Positions 23,564 to 34,515 of a stretch of 64,000 bases of DNA are shown in pieces. A program made the position numbers and the translations under genes. Positions within the stretch are counted from its first letter, which is position 1. Every line of letters begins with the position of its first letter. A model generated the notes under the pieces. That model was not told where the DNA came from and ran no database searches. It saw only the letters and a list, made by a program, of their open reading frames with translations. The DNA comes from Ulota crispa (Eukaryota > Streptophyta > Bryopsida > Orthotrichales > Orthotrichaceae): positions 6,822,501 through 6,886,500 of the forward strand of contig OY987246.1 in the NCBI GenBank assembly GCA_963920765.1, given 5' to 3'.

Positions 23564-24941
23564 GAGGGTTATATATTGTTGAGCTTGTGGAGAAGCCGGC
23601 CATGCCAAAGGAGACCCAAAATGCTCTAAAAAGAAGGATGCACGTGCGACAAAGGCTAATCCCAAGACTGAGGCGTCTAAGTTTGAGGCACCAAAGTCTG
23701 GCAACAAAGCTAGGGACAAGGGCAAGAAGCATGTGGTATGTTTTCACTTTGGCAAATCTAACCATAGCAAGGAGAGGTGCTTTATTCTTCATCCAGATAA
23801 GCGCCCATGATCTTTCGCTGCCAGATCTACAGTTGTTGGATCAAATGAGGTGAAGGCATTTCAAGCCAAAATTGAGGAGCTTAAGAAGAAGATGAGCGCA
23901 ATGGCCTCTTTGGGGCAAGTGGCGGACACACGGGCTTCAGTGAGGAGCCATGGCTCATCCTTCGCCATGGATGCCTACTTGTATGGCTCCTCGGGGTGGA
24001 TTGTGGCAGGGGTTGCCACTCGCACTTAGACCACTGCTCAGACAGTGGTACCTTCTTCGACTCCTGCCAATAATGACGGACGTCAGCGACACATAGGCTT
24101 GCTAGATCACATTGCGCAGTCTTGGTTACCTCTATCTCTCAGCATTGCGGATGCAACTATTTCTAGTGTTACTCCTCCTTTGCCCTCTACTTCACAGAGT
24201 TCCCCCATTCAAGGGGATGCTGCTCATACTTTGGCGTACAAATAGTTGCAATTTCTTGTGTTTACTAGAGTGGACTTCATGACACAAGGTTTTCAACCAT
24301 CCAGTGTATTTGATTTGGCAGGGAGTATGTTGGAGGGCAAAGTGCCTATACCATCATTGGAGGTGTCGCAGGCAGTGACGGCTCCACCCACTAAAGAGGA
24401 TTTGTTGGCCATGATGGCCAAACTCGCAGCAAAGGCTATTTTTGCTTTTGAGGCCAACGCCCCTTTGGCATCTATTATACAGTCATCTGCAGTGGCTTAC
24501 TTAGCCAACATTGCGGCCCGTTCTGCCTTCGAAAGATGCAACTTGCATCCATAGGTGATACGTTTGGTGAATGACAACAGAGTTATGATGGTTGGTCGTA
24601 CTGATGGCAACTCTAGACAAGCCACTCCTTTGCGAGTTATGCTAAATTTTGGGGCTCAGCTAGTTATGATTGGCAAGCAGCTAGTCCAAGATTTGGATTT
24701 AGAAGCTATTGACCTTGAGCCTTGCCCCTTCATCATTGTCACATCAGTTGGGAGCACGGAAAAAGTTATGGGTTATACACAACATCTATTACAGTTGATG
24801 TTTGGTGTAGGATTGAGTCTATTGTTCTCCCAAGTATCTCTCTAGTACGCTATGACTGGTGCCACCAATTATGACATTTTGGTGGGCCAGCAAGCACTAT
24901 ATCCACTTGATTTTGGAGTGGATAACTAGACAGAGGAGGCA
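23562..24941 (+). pseudogene. Nucleocapsid zinc knuckles and retroviral-type protease
   Basis: In the frame shared with the methyltransferase, a first knuckle reads C-stop-A-C-GEAGHAKGDPKC and a second reads CFHFGKSNHSKERC, where phenylalanine stands at the expected second cysteine. A linker follows, then LRVMLNFGAQLVMIGKQL (about 24624-24680), which matches the aspartic protease active-site region but with N and F at the catalytic Asp and following Ser/Thr. The protease would therefore be dead. Stops at 24027, 24243, 24552, 24843 and two near 24925-24944 are all TAG. Confidence 0.75.
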
Positions 24942-25013
24942 TAGATTAGGTCAAAGTGGTCTGCTGGCAATGACAGCAAGGAGCTCATTCTTGTTACCTT
25001 TGTAGCTAGCGCA

Positions 25014-26099
25014 GTGACCTCAACAGCAGAGGCTATGTTTGGATGCACTACTTTGGCATCAGATTTGCCATGTGGTTTTATACTTTTGGATGAGACATAT
25101 GCATTTATGTCAACACCTAATGAGTCACGTGCGCATGCACCGATGGAGATCCTTGCACGCTATTGCAAGAATCCGTTTCCACCAAGGAGAACTCAACTGG
25201 AGCTTACTCATTATAGTAGAGAGATTGTGGATGCTTTTGATGCTCTTCAATTCCTTGTGGATTCTTCCACGCTATTGTTGGCATGCACTATCCAGTGGCA
25301 CCTATCAGACCATAGCATTACTCTTGTCGAGCTCTTTGCTGGCATTGGTACAGAATTGGCAACTATGTTAGTGGTTGGGGGCAATGTGCGGCAATACATC
25401 CATGTTGAAAGTGGCTTTGCAGCCTACCGTGTCGCTTGCCACTACATTCATTGTTTGTTGGCGTTGTATCCTGAGCAGCTTCTACATTGTGCTATCCATG
25501 GATGTTTTGGCAAGTTGCCACGGGATGCCACACTTATTAGGGATGATGATCTCAGGCGACTAGGTTACGTGGATCTGGTGATTGCCGGATGGCCTTGCCA
25601 AGATCATTCACAAGCTGGCAGCGGACATAGATTAGAGGATTTGCGGTCATCCTTCTTTGCAAATTTACTCAAGCTCATCCAATGGTGGATTATCCACCAA
25701 TCTCAGCCACCTGGGCACGCTTTTGAGAATGTACCTCCATTGGGTGACACACGAGTGAAGATGTATGAGGATGGTGCATACATCCATCACCTTCTTGGTC
25801 CTCCTACATTTGTCGATGCCACCGCATTGGGCTCATACGCCCATCGGCAACAATGGATTTGGACCAACTTGTCCTCTTTGGCGATACTTGCCTCTGCACT
25901 AGTTCAGGTGCAACGACCTATTCACTGCAAGGTTGATGATATTTTGGGTGATCATTGTATTTCCACAAAGGTCATCAAAGATGATGAGCCGGCGTTAGCC
26001 TTGGTGAATTGCATAGGCTTTCCTTGGGGAGCATTACCCACATTGATGTGTTATCCAACATCCTTTGCTTTTTGCTTAGGCGGTCCAAGCATGATTTGA
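25014..26099 (+). CDS. DNMT3-like cytosine-5 DNA methyltransferase domain in a retroelement polyprotein
   Basis: A single open frame (open from 24945) ends at TGA 26097-26099. Counting from 25014: motif I ELFAGIGT (106-113, S-adenosylmethionine site), motif IV AGWPCQDHS (191-199) with catalytic Cys195, motif VI ENV (238-240), and motif VIII-like SYAHRQQWIWTNL (274-286). The spacing VRQYIHVES after motif I and the AHRxxxxWxN form resemble DNMT3/DRM-type enzymes more than DNMT1 or bacterial enzymes. The target would be cytosine C5. Residues 1-100 are a linker following the protease. It lies in the same reading frame as nucleocapsid, protease and upstream RT, so it was made as part of one polyprotein. 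No stop interrupts it although neighbours on both sides are riddled with stops. Whether it is still expressed cannot be told from sequence. Confidence 0.9.
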   Translation: MTSTAEAMFGCTTLASDLPCGFILLDETYAFMSTPNESRAHAPMEILARYCKNPFPPRRTQLELTHYSREIVDAFDALQFLVDSSTLLLACTIQWHLSDHSITLVELFAGIGTELATMLVVGGNVRQYIHVESGFAAYRVACHYIHCLLALYPEQLLHCAIHGCFGKLPRDATLIRDDDLRRLGYVDLVIAGWPCQDHSQAGSGHRLEDLRSSFFANLLKLIQWWIIHQSQPPGHAFENVPPLGDTRVKMYEDGAYIHHLLGPPTFVDATALGSYAHRQQWIWTNLSSLAILASALVQVQRPIHCKVDDILGDHCISTKVIKDDEPALALVNCIGFPWGALPTLMCYPTSFAFCLGGPSMI

Positions 26100-26640
26100 G
26101 ATAGTACTTCCCACATTTATGACAAGTCTTCAGCCGACAAGCGAGAGCGGGCGATGGGCTTTTTGACTAGTACCACCGCCGCACCAAATCTTTCTGAGGG
26201 TCAGCGCTGTTTCTTGTTGGGTTAAGCTATTGACCTCAATATCCTTGTCTGGATTTCTGGCCTATGCTTTGCTATTTAGCGTCATCAACGTGACCATCCA
26301 CGTGTAATGGAGGCAAACTTTGATGGTTAGAGGGCATTGGTGCCACATCCCACCAAGGTTGAGGAAGCGGAGTTACTTTCTCATTTAGAGAGGCTTGCGT
26401 TAGAGGAACTTTGAGCTCAGTACATCTTTGTTGCTTTTGCCAAAGATTTCAGACAAGAGGCAGCCCAAGACTTATTTCTGCGAGTCCATCATCATGATAT
26501 GGGGTTTTTTATGGATCCCATAAATGAGGATTCTGGAGGCATGAGCTCCTTCTTTGCTACCAAGTAGCAATCATCGGCCGTGTTGGTATGTGGTGGTTCT
26601 TCAACGATGGAGAAGGAGACCACAAAGTTTGATGATTAGG
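26100..26640 (+). pseudogene. Linker between methyltransferase and reverse transcriptase
   Basis: The methyltransferase frame continues through this stretch with stops (TGA 26097, TAA at 26223, TAGs and TGA after), encoding charged and acidic segments but no domain I recognise. It links the methyltransferase to the RT N-terminus and shows that the domain is internal to the polyprotein rather than a neighbouring gene. Confidence 0.55.
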
Positions 26641-27640
26641 CTTTGAATTTAGGGCCACATCTCATCGATGCCAAAGCACAAAGGCTATAAGCGTCTATAC
26701 ATTTGTATTGCAGCTATTTTGCCTTTAGCCTCCATGATTTGGAGGGCTACAAGGACAAACCGATTCACATTCAATTGGAGGATGACCACTCTATCTTTTG
26801 ACAACTGTACAAGCTCAGTCTTTCAGAAAATGCTGGGGTTCAGATTCAATGTCAAGAGTTGTTGGCTGCTAGCTTGATTGAGCTCTCCAACGGCAAGTAT
26901 GCGTGTGCGACGGTTATGCCCTCGAAGAAGGACATCTTTGGCAACTAGATAGAGAAACGGATGGTGGGGATTATCGACCGGTCAATCGCAAGACCAAATC
27001 GGATCGGTACTCCATGCCCACGCCGGAGGAGTTATTTGATGTGGTGGGACATGCTAGAGTATTTAGTACTCTAGATTTGCGATCTAGTTATCACTAGTTA
27101 CCATTGATGGTGGATGACTGGGTGAAGACAACATTCTGGGGAGTTGATTAAGATAGAAGAGATCAGCTTTTTCATTGGAAGTTTCTTCCATTTGGACTCA
27201 AGAATGCACTCGCCGAGTTTCAAAGGGTGATGGACCGGATAGTGACCGGTCTTCCATTTATTCGGTATTACTTTGATGATGTTATCATCTTTAGTAGCAA
27301 CCCTCGGGAGCATGTGACGCATCTTCATGCAGTATTTGACACGTTACATCAATAGGGATTGCTTACACCATGGCAAGTGCAAGTGCTTCCATGACCGGTT
27401 ACCATATTTGGGGCACATGATTGTTCCAGGAGGTCTTAGTGTGCAGCAGGCCAAAGTGGATGCACTGCAGAAGATTCCAACCCCAATTGATGTGTTGCAG
27501 CTTTCAACTTTTTTTGGCTTGGCAAATTACTATCACCAATTTGTCACAAACTTTAGCTCAATTGCTAAGCCGTTGACTATTTTCACGGGGAAGGATCAAT
27601 CATGGACATGGGGACCAGAGCAACAGCAAGCCATTGCTAC
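26640..27640 (+). pseudogene. Ty3/gypsy reverse transcriptase, frameshifted
   Basis: The N-terminal part runs in the methyltransferase frame to about 26980; then frame 2 gives GDYRPVNRKTKSDRYSMPTP (from about 26960), STLDLRSSYH, FLPFGLKNALAEFQRVM and YYFDDVIIFS. The YxDD box (FDD) is intact. Near 27366 the frame changes again, giving LPYLGHMIVPGGLSVQQAKV and FFGLANYYHQFV, the gypsy RT/RNase H connection. Stops include TAG at 27095, TAA near 27148 and TAG near 27353. Not functional as it stands. Confidence 0.9.
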
Positions 27641-28125
27641 TTTGAAGTTGAAGTTTGGTTCAACGCTTGTACTTTGACGCCCAGATGCTACGCGGTCTTT
27701 CCATTTGCATACAAATTGGAGTGCTATAGGATTGGGAGCCATATTGACACAAAAAGATGAAGAAGGACATGAGTTTGTTGTGGTTTTTGCTTTTAGAAGC
27801 AACAATAACGCAAAGTCCAATTCTTCCTCCTATTAGGGAGAGGCTTTGGCGGTTCTTTGGGCCATTGCACACTTCTAGCCTTACTTGTATGGGCAACAAT
27901 TCACTTTAGTGATCAACCACCAGCCTTTGAAGTGGCTCATGGAGTCTGACAAGCTTATTGGCAAGCTTGCCAGGTGGGCTTTGTTGCTCCAAGAGTATGA
28001 TTTTGATATTGTACACCGAGCTGGCATCACGAATTTGGATGCAGATGGTCTTTCTCGCAATCCAAGTCCTTCAGAAGAAGATTTGACTAGTGTTAGGTGG
28101 CATGGGATTGTGACAAGGAGTTAGT
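27640..28125 (+). pseudogene. RNase H domain of the gypsy element
   Basis: Segments RPDATRSFHLHTNWSAIG, GAILTQKDEEGHEFVV, GEALAVLWAIAHF, QFTLVINHQPLKWLMES and HRAGITNLDADGLSRNP are typical of Ty3/gypsy RNase H. Stops at 27675, 27834 and 27879 break it. Asn replaces the expected first catalytic Asp (HTNWS). The frame then runs into a tether region cut by the insertion at 28212. Confidence 0.9.
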
Positions 28126-29310
28126 TCTGGGGTGACATGCAACCGCCTACCTCACTTTGATGTCTGGATCAACGGCATTGCTGCCATACCAGGCAGCCAA
28201 TGAAAAGCCAATGTAAGTGCTCGAACCTCCCCCTCAAGAAGTAAGCGCAAGCACAACCGAGTTCTAACAAAAACTGGAAAATGAGCTATAATAGCAAGAT
28301 GGTGGGTTTGGTTGTAGATTACCAACTAGAGATGCCTTTCAAGCAATGGATCTTTAGTAATGGTTATCCAACATATAATGATGAGCAAACGGAGTAACTT
28401 CCTAAAGAGACAAGTACTAGTTCTATATGGAATAACGGGAATGAGGAGCAAAAGTAATCATATCTTGTCGTGGGGCCCACATACCCTATAGCCTCATCGT
28501 TGATAGCCTCCATCTTCTCGGTGATTGGTTTGGAGGTGGCTGCTTCTCAATACTAACGAACAATCACAATGTACTAATGGGTTGTTGGAGATAAATCCAT
28601 TAGTGGCTTGGCTCACACACCAAATTTGTGACGAATAATCACAATGTTAGGTGCATGACTGGAAGGGAGTTTTAGGAATGACTTCCGCCTCCTCTTGATG
28701 GCTGTAATAGTGCTTGATGACGCCAATTGACTAATTAGCTTATCAACAACCAAAGTATGACGGGTTTGCTATCCCAAGGTGGCCACTATGACGCAATCAA
28801 CCAAACTTAAAGGCTAATTAATCGTGGTTCAAGATAACCTAGGGTGTACCAAATATTCTTTGAATAATTCCCAAGAGAGCCAAAAGTGTTAGGTGGGAAA
28901 ATTAAGGCTTTTTACCCCCTTATCTTTTAGCTAATTTTAGTTGGAGCTAGGGGCTACGGGCTTGGGCTCAATTGCCAAGGAGAGGGCCGGCTATAAGGCC
29001 CTAGAGGCAGCAAGGAGGCCCTGGAGGCAATGAGCAAAGCGCTGCTGGCTGAGGTACGGGTACTACTAGCGAAGTCCGGGTATTGGAGCGAGGAACACTC
29101 TGCGGCCATCTTTGCCAATTGGAGCGGCTGCGGTCTGAGTATGGGGAGCTCAAGGCTCTGGCTTGCTAGGCAGAGTTCAAGAATGCTAGATGCCTCATAG
29201 CAAGGAGCTCTTGGCTGAGTAAACTTTGAGGCTAGCTAGACCGAGAGAGGAGAGGATCAGAGGAATGTGGGGCTTAATGCTGTGTCTTGCTGACTAAGGC
29301 CAAAAGGTTG

Positions 29311-30260
29311 GGAGCTCACAATTGACTGATAGAATTTGAGGCTAAAGAGACTGAGGAGCTCACGATTGATTGAGAGAATTTGAGGCTAAAGGCTGGGAGC
29401 TCATGATTGACTGAGAGAATTTAAGGTTAGGGAGACTGAAGGGCTTGGGGCTGATTGATAGATTTTGAGGCTAGGAAGACTAAGCAGCTCACGACCAGAC
29501 TAATAGAATTTGAGGCTTAAAGGCTAGGAGCTCACAGCTAAGTGATAAAATTTGAGGCTAGAGAGATTGAGGAGCTCACGGCTGACTGAGACAATTTGAG
29601 GCTAGGGAGACTGAAGGGCTCAGGGCTGATTGATAGATTTTGAGGCTAAGGAGATTGAGTAGCTCACGGCCGGACTGATAGAATTTGAGGCGTAGAGGCT
29701 AGGAGCTCACAGCTAATTGATAGATTTTGAGGCTAGGAATTGGGAGCTTACGACCAACTGAGAGAATTCAAGGATAGAGGCTAAGAGCTCACAGCTGACT
29801 GGGAGAATTTGAGGCTAGGGAGACTGAGGAGCTCACGATTGGATTGATAGAATTTGAGGCTTGGGAGACTAAGGAGCTCACAATTGGATTGATAGAATTT
29901 GAGGCTTAGAGGTTGGGAGCTCATAACTGACTAAGAAAATTCAAGGCTAAAGGCTGGGAGCTCACGACTAACTGAGAGAATTCAAGGCTAGGGAGACTGA
30001 GGAGCTCACAGCTGACTGGGAGAATTCGAGGCTAGGGAGACTGAGGAGCTCACGACCGGACTGATAGAATTTGAGGCTTGGGAGACTGAGGAGCTCACGG
30101 CCGGACTGCTAGAATTTGAGGCTTAGAGGTTGGGAGCTCATAGCTGATTGAGAAAATTCAAGGCTAAAGGCTGGGAGCTCACGACTAATTGAGAGAATTC
30201 AAGGCTAGGGAGACTAAGGAGCTCATAGCTGGGCTAATAGAGTTCGAGGCTAGAGCTTGG
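29311..30260. repeat. 43-45 bp tandem repeat array, about 21 units
   Basis: Units begin with GAGCTCAC and continue with a variable GACTGA/GGACTGATAG, AGAATTTGAGGCT and GGGAGACTGAG. The 45-bp form equals 15 codons and reads ELTTGLIEFEAWETE, a heptad-like acidic sequence, but many units are 43 or 44 bp or contain stops. The array therefore looks like a decayed coding repeat for a coiled coil. Sequence just upstream (about 29005-29150: EALEAMSKALLAEV, LERLRSEYGELKAL) is also coiled-coil-like. Confidence 0.85.
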
Positions 30261-33200
30261 GGATGCGAGGGGCCCCACGGCTGGAAGCTTGATGGCCGGG
30301 GGGTGGTAGTTGATGATGCCACAAGTTGAAAGAATCTAGGAGCAAGGCTAGGCCTCTAGTTGCAAAAATCAGTGAGCAAGGTGGCTTCTCAGAGAGTTAC
30401 TGAGGAAATCAAGAGAGCTGGCCAATCGAGGCTGAACTGAAAGGATTATCAAAGAGCTACTGCGAGGGCTTGTAATGGTGTTGGAGTTCTAATAGCGACT
30501 GGTAAGCTAAGATTCTGGTAAGGGTTACTATTCTAACTACTACTCAACTTGAATGCAAATAGGACTTCTAAGAAGTGTGGAAGAGCGGCATCGCCAATTG
30601 TAATTCAACTTCCTAGGGGTTAGTATGACCAATACAAGAAAGGCTATGTTCTACTAAGTGTAAGGGAGAGGGCTCTATTAAAAGCAAGGGATAAGGGGGC
30701 TAGGAACTTGGCAAGACACAAGTGATGGCGGAAGTGAGTGATGGAAAGAGACCACAAGTGAAAGTAGCCAAGAGAGAGATCTAAAACAAGGAGAAGTGAT
30801 TTAAAACACAAGAAAATGGTTACAAGTGCAAAGATACCAAAGAACTATGAAGAAAGTGATCTAAACATGAAAAAGTAGTCCTAACAAGTGACAAGAGAGA
30901 TTGTTTTGAAAGGAGGTGGGCCTACCTTTATACTTTTGAAGGAGGACACCATAGCCCTCTATCTAGGAGATCCATAGATCCCTTGAAATCTATCTAAAAT
31001 CTAAGAAAAACTCAAAATGGAAGAAATCTAGATGAATTTGCCATAACTTTTGGAGCATAGCACCAAACGGCAAAGGGATGGTGGCATTGAATTCCTTGGA
31101 CCCAAAATAGCCGGTTTTGGTTGTTCACCTTTCTAATTCCAAATTACAGGGCATTGGGAATCTTGAATGAAGGGTTAGAAGTGGATGGATGAAAAACCCA
31201 GAATTGTGAATTTATCCAAAAATGAGAAATTGACTTCCCAAGGTCTTCTAATGTTGTCAAGGGAGCCAAGAAACAATCTTTGCTTCCATTGTTGGGTAGA
31301 GAAGAGCGCGTTTTAGGAATACGCGGGGTATTTGGCTGCGATTTAGTGTAGTTGAGCTTTTCAATCACAAGTTCCAAATAAGAGTTTAGAGAACACTTGC
31401 TCTCTATAATAGTTTCCAACTATTGCAAACTATCTATAAAATTTCTAAAGACAATATTCTCTCTAGAATGAGCACGGTTGTGTACTTCAAAGTCTAGATG
31501 GAAATTCTAGATGGAAATTCTAAATAAAAATTCTAGAGACAAAATTCTACAGACAATCTTGTCTCTAGAATAAATACAATCAATTACCAATTTGAAATGA
31601 AAATTCTAGAGATAATATTGTTTCTAGAATGGGCGCAGTTGTCTACTTCACCCAAGACCTCTAAAGCTCACTTCAAACTATACTACAATTAAAATTTGAA
31701 AGAAAACAAAGTGAGATTTTCTCTCCCTCTTAGGCAAACCATCCACTGTCCCTTTGAAGCTCTATAACTATTGTATTATAGCTTTAAAACAAAAATTTAA
31801 TAGCAATTGAGAAAGTTGACACTATCAAACACAACACATAAAAAATTCACTAAGAACTAAGACTCTGTCCAAAAATTATAGCCAATCAAAGTTTGGATAT
31901 CTAAATTGCAGAAGACACCTAACCTCTTAACTTATACAGATCATAACTCTCTCAAAAATCCTCTAAGTGACTTGAGTAATAACAATCTAAAAACTCAATT
32001 CAACAAACTATCACCTCTAAAATTTTCAAAAGATAATTCTATACATGTTAAAAGTCATGGCTCATCAAAGTTGAAGCATCCCTCTTGCAAAAAGACAGCC
32101 TTCCTTCCAATTTCAACTCAACACAACTTTCTCAGAAATCTTTCAAGTGATACAAGTAATAACAGTTTGAAAAGGCAATTTAACAAGCTATCATTTCTAA
32201 AATTTTCATAAGAAAGTATCAATCTAACCAGAAGATATGACTCTTCAAAGTTGTGGCCTCCCATTCATCAAAGACATGCAACCTCCAAGCCTTTGCACCT
32301 CGATATCTTCCTCTTCAAAGCTCCAAATCTCAAGTTTGATATTTTCCTAAAAAGCTTATATAATGATCTTCATTCTATCAAAATTTCATAACAAATTAAC
32401 ACGTCGTCTAGTTTCTATGGTTGATCAAAATCTCCACCCCTTCACATAGGAGGCAGCAGACCTTCCCCATTCAAACAAGCACAACTTTTGAATGCTAATT
32501 CCAAATCAAATAAGCATGAAATTTTTGGAAATCTCACACAAAGATACATGAGCTCAACAAATTTCACTTTAAATTTCATCATACACAATGAGTTATGACT
32601 CCTGCCACATTCGGGTCTCTAACCCCACTCTCCATTACACTCCAAAATTTTTAGAAACTTCCTAAGATGTTTTTTGCACATAGGTCAGCTCATACCCCTC
32701 TCACATAGGTGGCTCCTACTTCCATTGAACCTCCATAACTTACCCTTATCCTTATCTTGAGGTTATTTCACCTCAAATATTAGATTAAAGGCAAACTACT
32801 TTAGGATTTCTCCAAAAATACTTCCACCAAAGATAGCTACCTCATTTCCTTTCATATTTCCTAATAGAAAGAACAAAGATAAAACATTTACCATTATAAG
32901 GTGGCCACGCGCCCTCATAGGCATACAAAAATGTTGAAAGCTTATTTTCAGTCACTAAGCCGTGGACTTGGTTGGTTAGAGAAACGACGGTCTTTAGCCG
33001 CCACTTTTATCTCAATTCTTCGTTTATTGAAATCCAAACCAAAATAGATATTAAACGTATATCTACATGATGGAGGCATCTCCATCAGGACACCGCCAAT
33101 TAGGCTCCAATTGGATGATATTTTGAAAGTAGATGTCGCGCGCGTTCTAAAAATAAATAAAAATGTGGTTGTTCGAAGCCTTGCCGCTATCGAAATAACT

Positions 33201-33725
33201 TGAAATTTGGAGGATTGTCGTAAATCCTTGAAAAATTCTTCCATGAATTTTGGTGGCATTTTACTATTGTTTGTCAACTTCCTTTGACCGGAGTTGACTG
33301 ATAGCCTAGCAGAGTTAATTGCTTGGAATCACGCTTTCTGAAAAACGGAAGGTCTTGGAAGCCTTTGGTATAGACGCACCAAATTAGATAATAACTGAAA
33401 ACGTGAACTGATGACATGACCCTTGGCCATGGCTAAGCTAATCTACTCCTAAACTAACCCTCCTAATTAGATTAGTGGGAACTTCTGGTGGAGATCCCAA
33501 ATCCTAGTATGTGTGTCGCTCAAACTAACTAAAAACTACTAACTCTTACTAAATCACTCCTAATGACTTTGCAAATGGAGTAGGGTAAATGGCATACCGC
33601 TAACCATTTGGTTTAATTAATCTAAATTAATGTAAATGGCTATTCCACTTATATTAATATAATTTTAAAGCTAACTAAAACAAAAAATGAATGTAGGACT
33701 TCTAGTGCTGAATCTGGGATTCACA
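30261..33725. other. Remainder of the insertion, no gene recognised
   Basis: Contains a purine-rich stretch (30660-30910), a run of TCTAGA/TTCTAGA repeats (31430-31640) and long AT-rich DNA. Frames at 31144-31419, 31906-32211 and 32948-33277 have no recognisable domain. Confidence 0.45.
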
Positions 33726-33742
33726 GCCGGAGAAGGCTCAAG

Positions 33743-34515
33743 TTGTTAGTGATGTGTGGGAAGATATACCAGTCTTGTACAAGCTACAACATGGGGCACT
33801 TCTACCAGCTCTTTCAGTTATGAAGCGGGATCGAGTTGGACACTGAGTGGCCAAATTCCGTTGGGAGAATGGCCTTCTCTTTTGGTTGTGGCCAAATGGG
33901 ACTAGGCGTATAGTTTCTAGGCCAGATCAGAGGACTTTGTTGGTACGACACGTACACAAATACCTTAGACATTTTGGTGTATGACAGACTCATTCCATAT
34001 TGCGCAGCTAGTATTGGTGGATTGGCATGTGTCAGCAGATCGCCACATATGTTGTACAATGTGAAGTGTGTGATCGGATTAGATCCAGCTTCAACACTCT
34101 ATCACCGCAATTATAGCCTTTGCCCATCATGGAATTAGGCTACCGTTGGTCTTTGGATTTTGCCAAGCCACTTGTTGTTACACCATGAGGAGCCAAGTAC
34201 ATGTTGGTGATGGTGGAGCGCTTTAGCAAGTGGATTGAGTTTGTAGCACTACCGCAAAACTCTTTGGAGTTGGCGGCCATGGTATTCTTAGACCGAGTGT
34301 TGGCTCGATTTGGAGCCCCAGCTGAAGTGTTGACAGACTAGGAACGTGAGTATCTTGGGACTTTTGAGGCTTTGTGCACCAAAGCTTTGATTGATCACCG
34401 TACCACTTCTTGGGATCATTCGGAAGCAGACGAGTTGGCAGAGCGTGTGGTTCAAATAGTCAAGCGTGGCCTGTGAAAGTATGGATTACTTTAGGGCGGC
34501 CATTGTAACTGGGAC
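33743..34515 (+). pseudogene. Integrase zinc-binding domain and catalytic core of the DNMT-bearing element
   Basis: After DVWEDIPVLYKLQHGALL the HHCC domain is readable as RHVHKYLRHFGV followed by CEVCDRI. The core follows: YRWSLDFAKPLVV (first Asp), KYMLVMVERFSKWIEFVALP, DRVLARFGAPAEVLTD (second Asp) and AERVVQIVKRGL (catalytic Glu). At least six stops (for example in VGH-stop-VAKF, RS-stop-YWW, VTP-stop-GAKY, LTD-stop-ERE) interrupt it. Confidence 0.9.

Larger units (their letters stand above)
28212..33725. mobile_element. 5.5-kb insertion inside the gypsy pol region
   Basis: Integrase-proximal coding resumes exactly after 33725: upstream codes for PYQAANEKP and downstream for PEKAQVVSDVWEDIPV in a compatible frame, so 28212-33725 is an insertion. 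Its limits read TG...CA (TGTAAGTGCTCG ... GGGATTCACA) with flanks GCCAA and GCCGG, possibly a 5-bp duplication with two changes. No LTR pair, RT or transposase was recognised. It carries a 43-45 bp tandem array and a leading coiled-coil-like coding remnant (about 29000-29200). Class unknown; a non-autonomous LTR element is one possibility. Confidence 0.6.

Noticed and set aside
24027-24944. Six in-frame TAG codons in one long frame suggested TAG might encode an amino acid, as in some green algae.
   Set aside because: TGA, TAA and frame changes also break this element, and the sirtuin gene reads without internal TAG. Ordinary decay explains it.
29311-30260. Regularly spaced repeats considered as a CRISPR-like array.
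   Set aside because: Units are contiguous without unique spacers, and the genome is eukaryotic.
31906-32211. 101-codon frame with an internal repeat (SNNSLKxQFNKLSxLKFS).
   Set aside because: It comes from a short duplicated AT-rich segment within the insertion; no known domain or context.
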